Shown: positions 56,995 through 64,000 of the stretch, piece by piece | How positions within the stretch are numbered: the stretch's first letter is position 1 | Layout: each line of letters begins with the position of its first letter | Origin: Sinonovacula constricta | Taxonomy: Eukaryota > Mollusca > Bivalvia > Cardiida > Solecurtidae | DNA: 64,000 nt | Assembly (NCBI GenBank): GCA_007844125.1 | Contig: CM017560.1 | Span: 6,912,759-6,976,758, forward strand | Reading direction: 5' to 3' | The notes under the pieces: generated by a model | The model's input: only the letters and a program-made list of their open reading frames with translations | What the model was told of the DNA's origin: nothing | The model's database searches: none | Position numbers and translations under genes: made by a program

Positions 56995-58335
56995 CCATCA
57001 TGTGTGTTTCTGAAATCCAGCTCTCATAACTCTAAACGGTGTCGCAAGTGACAACACCCAAAAATCAAAAGAGAGATAACTAACAGTGAGCACCTGCATC
57101 TTGAGTAAACATTGAGCAAAGAATATAACACTGAAACAACAGAATAACTTCAAGTGACTATCTACAAATATGTACATAATGTAAACGAATTTAATGACTC
57201 AGTGGCAATGGAAACACGGCGATTAATGAAAGATCAGTTTACGTTTAATTCGAACAAGTTGATGACGTCTTTGAAACAAAGATTCACCCTTTTAATTTTA
57301 AATTTCTGTTAATTTTAATATGTAAGTTGAAAATAATGAAAATAACCAAAGGAACATCTAAACTAACGTTACAAAGTGTACTTCTGTGCTGCGATTATAG
57401 GTAAATAGATCAAATAATATATATAAGGCCGAGTATCTGCAAATGACATTTCATATTGGAAAGGAAGTCAAAAATAATCGTATATTAATCTGGCCTATTT
57501 GCTTGTGGGTTTTCAGCGATTTGCTTAGGGACCTTTGCTCAAACAGTTCACCTGCGTATTGAAATATGTAGAAGTATGTTTTATATTTATATGCGATCAT
57601 TCAGTTAATGTCTGTTTGGACTTCCCTTTTACACAACTATTTCTAAAAGATTCTGAATAAATAAAAGGAAGAAAAAGAAAGCAGAAAATTATGAGTCAAA
57701 AATATGAAATAGACAACTAAAAGGTTCAGTCATCGGGCAATAAACTAATACATTTATATATTATACCGTGCATATTTTGTAATGATTTTTATTTTGATAT
57801 CATCAATATAGCAGTAATGAAGCTCATTTTCTCATCTTTTCCACGATATCAATGTTTGGATAAACTTTCTAATCTCAAGCTTTTTGTAACAACAAAAAGT
57901 AAATTAAAGGTTTAATCATTATTGTTAATTATACAAGTCCTAGATAATAGATAATTTTCAATTCCATTTACACACACACTTTTCATGGCATTATACGTAT
58001 GCTTGTATCAACCTCATATAAAGCGCATATAAATTTTTAGAAGCGATGAATGACATGGGGCCAATGCTTTAAAAATGTTTTCAATTATGAATACGTAAAT
58101 AAGAAAAGGTCTTATCAAAATTTCAACAGATATTTAAATCTAAACTACCTAAAAATTATGAAACATCAGCTTTGGACGTACCATTGTGACAGTATGGGTG
58201 ATTTATCTATTCCACATCACGTAAATCCGAGTAGTAGGGTTTAAGCATTACAAAGTTATGACCTCATTTTTTACATGCCTTAAATGTTTTGTTTTACTCA
58301 ATTGTAAACAATTGGTACAATTATAACAATTCGGC
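56995..58335. other. Gene-free AT-rich stretch
   Basis: Nothing was recognised on either strand. Confidence 0.35.
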
Positions 58336-58337
58336 GC

Positions 58338-58392
58338 CGTATGACCTATCAAGTGCCGGTGTGGCGTAAAACCCCAAATACAAATACAATTG
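58338..58392 (+). mobile_element. Retroposon 3' end
   Basis: GGCGCCGTATGACCTATCAA, GTGCCGGTGTGGCGTAAAAC and CCCAAATACAAATAC form a conserved-looking 3' block with a short A-rich repeat, as in the ends of many invertebrate SINEs and LINEs. The 5' part is missing. Confidence 0.4.
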
Positions 58393-59025
58393 TAACAAAG
58401 GTACAAGATATACGATAGTGAGGCAGCAAGATATTAAAAATAAAACTATGAAACACATATTGCATTAGTACTGTGTTGTACGTTGTTACCTCCTACTGAG
58501 TCCATTGTACTGTAAAATGCACGTGAGTGTGAATGACCTCACACTTATAGCTACGGTAACCATCTTAACTGTATTTACTTGAAGATAGAGTGACTAATTG
58601 CATTTTAACTAAAGTACGTTTAAAAGGCAATCGAACAAGTTAATGTACACCACAATTGAATTTTGTACTTCTGACTAATAATGACCTGAATTTTAAAACA
58701 ATAAGAAATATTGTATACAAATACTATTTCGAATACGGTCACGCTCATGCACATCCTAACACCAAAAATTGTCCTGTTGTAGATTGTGACTTATATTTTA
58801 GGATATAAATGTCCGTAACGAAACTGGGTTGACGTGGTACTGGTGCAAGTACAATGTAAACTGAATATGACATATAAAGGTGAGAAAAAATGCGTTCTTG
58901 AGGCAATAAGAGGGTGATATAATTTCGAAAACTGAATAAATATCAAAGATACATAAATAAAGATTTCAGTGAGATGAATTTTTTGTCAAGCTGTTTTCCT
59001 GAATGTAGAACGCCCGTCTAATCAG

Positions 59026-59041
59026 CTAATTCATGTCGTAT
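59026..59041 (-). CDS. FN3 protein terminal exon
   Basis: After TTTATTTCAG, one base completes a Lys codon left by the microexon, then Tyr-Asp-Met-Asn and TAG at 59028-59026. It is short, but the acceptor is good and the phase fits the microexon. Confidence 0.5.
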
Positions 59042-62000
59042 CTGAAATAAAACAATACATTTATTACATTGTCCGTATTATGATTATATATATATATATA
59101 ACGTAATAATTCTTTTTGCACAATACAACAATTAAATATTATTTGGATATTACCTTTCAGCAGATATTTGCCTAATGTATCCCCCATAAAAAAGTATGAT
59201 CTCAATTTAATGACCATAAAAGTGTTGATGAGATTTACTTAAGAACAATGCAAACCGATAGATAGATTTTTAAGGTGTGAGCCAGTTGATCATATGCTAC
59301 AAAAAGAAAAATGGAAGAAAACTTGCAAAATGTACCACTGTAAATTATGCGCTTGGGTAAGTACAACTTTAAGTCTAATGCACTATGGATTTTCATAAAC
59401 AACATTTTGCAAAGACTGTTTTTGAGGTTAATTTAGTCAAGAGAAACGAACTATTATGTCTATAAGGGCAGATGATTGACGTCTGTCAGGATGACCAAAT
59501 AGTTTTATACTAGGACCTTATACTCGAGGACACCGGTGTGAAACTCTATGCCTGCATTTTTTAATCAATTAAGGGATTTGTTAATTGAATTGTATTCAAT
59601 TTTGTGTCCAAAGACAAATAATTTTCTTGTTATACTTTTTAAATAATTCTTTTAAAGCAGTATTGATATATGCATGCACATTTCAATTGGAGAATATTTT
59701 ACAATGTGTAAAACTGGTGTCTATATGGGATTTTTCTAAACAATATATACCAACAAAAAATTAAGTACAACGTAAACTAGCGTGTGCCGCAAGCACATTT
59801 TCATTTAGTCTAAAACATAATATAGCATATTCCTTTGTCAGGAATGTTTCCTAAACAACCATATACATCCTTTTATGAGCGCAAGCAAATGGTGGAAAGA
59901 ATGATTAGTAAATAAAATTGTTCGGGTTTTTTTCTGTGTGAGTACGTTACTTCTAATGCCAAGTTTTAGCAAGGATGATTCATGTTATAAGATACTGCAA
60001 AACTAAAAAAAACACACCTCCAAATCAAGCATAAGCAACAGATGAAATTAATGCAACGTAGTAAGCGAAAATAGGCACAAAATAGATACACACTAGGCAC
60101 GATACTTACTTGCTGCTTCCAGAACCTACGGAAATAGCAAAGTAATGCTTGTGACAATCAATGTATATTATTGAATTTGAGCAAGATAAAATAAGGTTAA
60201 ATATAGGGAAGGCGCATACATTTTTTCAAATCATATAAAACCATTGTTAAATAATCGTAATCTTACTTCATCCCTTCATTTCTTTAGTTTGATACAAGAC
60301 TTTCAAGCTCTGTATTGTCTCTTCTTTTAACGTAAGGATTTACAAGTACAATAACTGATTGCTGTCTCAATAGTTTTAGCCGAAACAAACCTTTTAACAA
60401 GCGTTTAAATGTTAACAATCAAAAAGTCAAATATAAGTGTAACGATCCGGCAATGAATGAGAGCAGTTATGTGCATTTGTACATGACCCATGAAACAATA
60501 TTTATCGTTATTATATAGCCACTAAGAATAAGTGTTCTATTTCTAACTCAGATATACACATGCCGTGTTTCCGCGAACTGGCAGATAAATATGTGCTAGT
60601 TAGATTTAGCCGCTAAGAGGCCTGTTTTGAAAAAAAAAACAAGTTAACATTAAATACCCTTTTCGTTGTAGTTGAACACAGTTTTGCCCCTTGATCGAAA
60701 ATAATATTGTGTACATGTTAGTTATGTTTGAATAACTCTTATAAGGAACCGGAAGTGGGGTCCCGTATGTAAATATCCGGTGGATAGTCCCTTAGACCAC
60801 AAGGTCAATTGGTTTCCTGACTCCCGGAAGGTAATCGGACCTTTTAGTACCATATTAACCAATAACTCTCCTCTGCTATTTCATACCAAGGGATTTGGAT
60901 TAGATTTATGTAAGAATACTTTATTTAATTAAAAATGACCTTTCCAAGGCCAACTGTTGAACCTGGATATACATAAAGCATCTTCTCCCCTTTAAAAATA
61001 ATTACTTGAGCAAATTGAGCTACTTTGTCCTGCTGTATTCTATGACTTCCGCAATCGACACACTGCTCGGTATAAGTATGCATAAAAAGTTTTACAGAAA
61101 AAAAATGAAAATGTTATTAATTAGATAAAAATATACATCATCACCTGGCGTATTTAGTTTCAAATTGGTTTGATTTCTTTTCACAGTCTTTCTTTGATTA
61201 ACCCCACCAGAATGTGCTCTGTAAAACGACTTAAGAACCCCGTGTCGGGGTGACGACTGAGCACACCAAGAAGGTAACCTCTGGGATTTTGCTCTATTTT
61301 ATGTCATGTCTCGTCTCACTGTTTTCTTCACTTTTAAATTTTACTAACATACCTTTGTTTTGTTTTTTATTAAATATTAATATATGTTACAATATAAATA
61401 AACGCTTGTAATATTTTATACGAATATTTTATACGAAAGGATGGCAAGATCCTATGAGAATGCAAAATAAACTCTGAAGAGACTAGGACAAAGGTTATCA
61501 AATGCAATACAGTTACACAAGTTACACAAACAACTAAGACGTGACATTATGTGAAATATAGCAAACCCAACAGTTACCTCCATAGTACGATCAGTCGACA
61601 AAATTGATATTAATTTATAGATAATCTTACAGGATTTCCGCTTCATCACAATAATGATGATGATTATTATGATGAGAAATCCTCCAGCAGTGACAAGAAC
61701 ACTGATCAAAATGGCGTCTCGGTATTCTTCGTAGCTGTACGTGTCACTCTCGGTTGGGACCGGCGGCTGTATTGGTTCTGGGACAAAAGGAAGAGTACGA
61801 TAGTTGTAATTAGTTTCCGGAAAATAGTAAATTCCAGATTAGTCAATTGTCCTTATCGTATGCTTACTTTATATATTTGAAACCAATGGTTTCGATCAAG
61901 TGTTTGAAAAATAAAAACACGAAAGAATGTGTATTAGAATTAGCTGTTTATACGTGATGTTAATACTTGGCAAATACATCATATAAATTGATAGGTAACT

Positions 62001-62683
62001 TCTAAGTTAGTGTAGACATATTTCATTACTTTTCGTCGTAGATGATAAACGTTTCAATAAAGGTATGTGAACAGTTTGACCTATTTTAAAATTGAAAGAA
62101 ATGAACAAGCCCTATATTCTCTGGAGATTCGGCTTATTAAATAATTCACATTTTATGCATATTCGATCTATTCTGAAAATCTGCAGTTGAACTTAATGGC
62201 TTATAATGATAAAAGATTGTCACGTTATGCATGTTCATAATTAGGTAACATATCAGATCAACTGATGGGTCAACAACGTGTATTTCTAATGATGTAAACG
62301 TTTATAAATAATGATTCAGTAATTGCTGCAGATACAGATATGAGAAGGTACAAAACCAACAGATGCAGGCGTACCTCCGTCAAGCCGGAACGCGTCGCTG
62401 TAGGTATCCCGGCCGAACGAGTCCACAGCACGTACTCTTATGTTGTATGACTTCGTGGGTTCGAGCTCCGGTAAGACGACTGTAACTGGAAAAGCTGGTA
62501 GCTGGTACAAACTGTCAGGCAACGGGTCTCTCATCTGGAACCATAACGAATTGTTGCTCTCCTTGTATTGCACAAAATACGTAAACTCTACGTATGTATT
62601 TGATCTAGCCTCCACCGTCAACGTCACCGTGCCGTTGACCGCTCTTGTAGGCGTCTTAATCGTCACTGGTAACGGGGGCTTAG
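59026..62683 (-). CDS. FN3-domain single-pass membrane protein, 3' part of the gene
   Basis: Exons on the minus strand: 62683-62375 (FN3), 61777-61631 (stalk plus transmembrane), 60125-60110 (microexon) and 59041-59026 (end). Phases join without conflict: 1 to 1, 1 to 1, 1 to 2, then 2 to stop. The visible product is one fibronectin type III domain, a short acidic stalk, a transmembrane helix with eight consecutive Ile, a basic stop-transfer Lys-Arg-Lys and a tail of about ten residues ending Lys-Tyr-Asp-Met-Asn. FN3 domains are generic extracellular protein-binding modules, so a cell-surface receptor or adhesion role is inferred. Upstream domains and the signal peptide are outside or unseen. 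Confidence 0.7.
60110..60125 (-). CDS. FN3 protein microexon, 16 nt
   Basis: GTTCTGGAAGCAGCAA lies between TTTCCGTAG and a consensus donor GTAAGTATCG. Entered in phase 1 it gives Cys-Ser-Gly-Ser-Ser and leaves in phase 2, which is what the terminal exon needs. A 16-nt exon cannot be proved from sequence alone. Confidence 0.45.
61436..61480. repeat. Diverged fragment of dispersed repeat family A
   Basis: GATCCTATGAGAATGCAA, AACTCTGAAGAGACTAGGAC and AAAGG parallel 2438-2490 (CCTATGAGCATTGCAACAT, AACTCTGAGAAGGCACAGGA). Intronic in the FN3 gene. Confidence 0.45.
61631..61777 (-). CDS. FN3 protein stalk and transmembrane exon
   Basis: The exon enters in phase 1 after TTTTGTCCCAG (acceptor AG at 61779-61778 on the minus strand). 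It reads Glu-Pro-Ile-Gln-Pro-Pro-Val-Pro-Thr-Glu-Ser, an acidic Tyr-Ser-Tyr-Glu-Glu-Tyr segment, the helix Ala-Ile-Leu-Ile-Ser-Val-Leu-Val-Thr-Ala-Gly-Gly-Phe-Leu followed by eight Ile, and Val-Met-Lys-Arg-Lys-Ser. It leaves in phase 1 at T|GTAAGA (61630-61625). The eight Ile codons (ATC, ATA and ATT) form an imperfect trinucleotide repeat. Confidence 0.82.
61778..62374. other. Intron of the FN3 protein gene
   Basis: AT-rich, bounded by a consensus donor and a pyrimidine-rich acceptor on the minus strand. Nothing else was seen. Confidence 0.5.
62375..62683 (-). CDS. FN3 protein: fibronectin type III exon
   Basis: A 309-nt exon, phase 1 on both sides, as usual for FN3 modules. It reads Lys-Pro-Pro-Leu-Pro-Val-Thr-Ile at the start, Thr-Leu-Thr-Val-Glu-Ala and Val-Gln-Tyr-Lys-Glu-Ser in the middle, and the hallmark Leu-Glu-Pro-Thr-Lys-Ser-Tyr-Asn-Ile-Arg-Val-Arg-Ala-Val-Asp near the end, followed by Ser-Phe-Gly-Arg-Asp-Thr-Tyr-Ser. 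Acceptor TTGTCGCAG and donor G|GTACGC are good. Sequons Asn-Gly-Thr and Asn-Asn-Ser are present. Confidence 0.9.
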
Positions 62684-62689
62684 CTGCGA

Positions 62690-62970
62690 CAACGAACATC
62701 GAATTAGTTATAATGCCTTAAGTTTAGTTTAACACTTTTCACTTCCGAACCATTGGTCTTTTTACATCTTTCTCTCGATAGAATCTACTGCTTGAGTTGA
62801 ACAAATAACTTTTAGGACAGTTATATATACAACAATATTCAAATATTCACTTTTTTGAGGTAAATTCGAGTTAGAAAACATTAGTCATACAGAAAACTAA
62901 CATCCATCGGGATGTTCTAATAATATTCGACATCTGACTTTGTAATTAATTAATTAATTAATTAATTAAT

Positions 62971-63041
<71 letters not shown>

Positions 63042-63515
63042 TTTGTTTATATTAATATTAATACATATAGTTTTGTACTGATATTCGATTTTCCTAAGTA
63101 TATGTTTTTGTTAATTTTTGCTTTGGTAATGAAAATGCAATATATTGTTACAAGAGATAACAGAAGATGATTTTTTTAAATAATTTATTGATGATGAAAA
63201 AACAAGTTGTATAACACAAAAAAAAACTTAAAAATGTATCTTCATGATGAAAAAGCAAGCTGTTGAACATAGAAAAAACTTGTAAACGTATGTACATGTA
63301 CACTCATACTGTATATGTAAGTTCAACATTATTTAGTTGTTTTGGACCATTTAGTCGTTGAATTTATAGTACGACATCCTAAAACAATGACAGTTTGCAT
63401 TAAGCACTATCGTAAACATCTTTTAAGCAAGCAATCAAAACAGTGATATCTTTTAATCTTTCTATCAATTACAGAAAACAAACCTACTGTTAAGAACATC
63501 AATAGTTGACAGTAC
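62690..63515. other. AT-rich stretch between FN3 exon and the next terminal exon
   Basis: No signal-peptide exon or further domain exon was found on the minus strand here, so the FN3 gene is not completed within this interval. It contains the TTTA array. Confidence 0.4.
62943..63043. repeat. (TTAA)n then (TTTA)n microsatellite
   Basis: About seven TTAA units pass into about 19 TTTA units. Confidence 0.96.
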
Positions 63516-63517
63516 TT

Positions 63518-63678
63518 TCACACGTTCCCACAATACCCTAGATCTACAACGGCATGTTTGTAGCATGCAGCTGGTTTCCCGTCTAACTGTAACTTGATTC
63601 CAATTAACACCTTCTCAACAGGGTACAAGCAGTGATTAGCCAACCGCGTGACATTTCTGGTGTACGCGACAGACTGAT
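63518..63678 (-). CDS. Terminal exon of a secreted-type protein (unrecognised)
   Basis: After TTATTTTTAG (acceptor AG at 63680-63679 on the minus strand), phase 1, it is open for 52 codons to TGA 63520-63518. It reads Asp-Gln-Ser-Val-Ala-Tyr-Thr-Arg-Asn-Val-Thr and Leu-Ala-Asn-His-Cys-Leu-Tyr-Pro, then Gly-Ile-Lys-Leu-Gln-Leu-Asp-Gly-Lys-Pro, Ala-Cys-Tyr-Lys-His and Gly-Tyr-Cys-Gly-Asn-Val at the end. Three Cys and a sequon suggest an extracellular beta-rich domain end. I do not recognise the family. It sits upstream of the FN3 exon with the same entry phase, so it may be an alternative last exon of that gene or the end of a neighbouring gene. Confidence 0.55.
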
Positions 63679-63699
63679 CTAAAAATAACTGCACTGGTG

Positions 63700-63880
63700 T
63701 TGCTACGCAGAGGTTAAACTAACCTCAGGGAAGAGAATTACACGGCCGCTTACCGCTTCGCGGAGGAGTTGCTGCTTAGAGGTTAAAATGCGCTGAAAAC
63801 TACTGGGGGGAAATTTAACTGCCGCTGCTTAGAGGTAGCCGCTGCTTAGAGGTGCCGCTTCGAGAGGTTTTACTGTATTA
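63700..63880. repeat. GCTTAGAGGT-type short repeats
   Basis: CGCTGCTTAGAGGT and close variants (CTACGCAGAGGTT, CCGCTTCGCGGAGG, GCCGCTTCGAGAGG) recur about six times up to TTTTACTGTA. The pattern recalls irregular direct-repeat elements seen in invertebrate genomes. No boundaries can be set. Confidence 0.5.
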
Positions 63881-64000
63881 TTTATATTTTGATTTTTATT
63901 AAAATATTTTTTGTTAGAGATAATTTCATTTATTTTACACAAAAGATCTGTTCTTATCATTTTGTAAACAAGATTAGGCAGACAGGATCGTTTCGACTCC
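63881..64000. other. Right edge: nothing recognised
   Basis: AT-rich with no exon seen. Upstream exons of the minus-strand genes presumably lie beyond the window. Confidence 0.3.

Larger units (their letters stand above)
59050..61630. other. Introns of the FN3 protein gene
   Basis: Apart from the 16-nt microexon and a diverged family A fragment at 61436-61480, no exon was recognised. A perfect 6-bp hairpin, ACCCCG-TGT-CGGGGT, lies at 61237-61251. Confidence 0.35.

Overview
This is AT-rich eukaryotic genomic DNA with short, clearly spliced exons far apart, long introns, tRNA-derived SINE fragments, a decayed non-LTR retrotransposon, MITE-like elements and large tandem arrays. The style of the repeats and the WSC and FN3 cell-surface genes suggest a lophotrochozoan, most likely a bivalve mollusc. 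That assignment is inference, because no diagnostic marker gene is present.

Four genic loci can be supported by splice signals and codon phase. (1) At the left edge, on the minus strand, is a promoter-like block (CRE, TATA) with two minimal upstream ORFs and an ATG that runs out of the window. (2) From 12532 to about 28761, on the plus strand, is a single-pass membrane protein: signal-peptide exon, an eight-cysteine WSC domain on two exons, a Cys/Trp-containing domain, a Thr/Pro-rich stalk, a transmembrane exon and a short tail. Every extracellular junction is phase 1, except the phase 0 junction inside the WSC domain. The introns hold a decayed second WSC-like exon, a (GAA)n(GAT)n tract, a SINE and an antisense LINE. 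(3) From 33913 to 34510, on the minus strand, is a complete two-exon gene for a 77-residue serine palmitoyltransferase small subunit (SPTSSA/B family). (4) From 59026 to 62683, on the minus strand, is the 3' half of a second single-pass receptor: FN3 exon, stalk plus transmembrane exon, 16-nt microexon and a tiny terminal exon. Upstream of it, at 63518-63678, is a separate minus-strand terminal exon that is either an alternative end of the same gene or the end of another gene.

The rest is repeat-rich. There is a 26-bp minisatellite (9631-11730, about 80 copies) whose minus strand is largely stop-free in all three frames, a 36-bp array (26143-26712), a 23-bp satellite (36204-38317, about 92 copies) and many microsatellites. 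There are at least seven fragments of one tRNA-derived SINE family, with one nearly full copy at 53500-53745. There is also a palindromic MITE at 54600-54805, a MITE family at 17.8 and 38.6-40.1 kb, and a dispersed repeat at 1.7-2.6, 49.5-50.4 and 61.4 kb. A C2H2 zinc-finger remnant lies at 48.1-48.5 kb.

The two receptor loci share an architecture (extracellular domain, short stalk, one helix, short tail, phase 1 exon borders), which suggests cell-surface recognition or sensing. The WSC protein has the same domain order as fungal Wsc wall-stress sensors. The SPT subunit gene is an unrelated housekeeping gene of sphingolipid synthesis.
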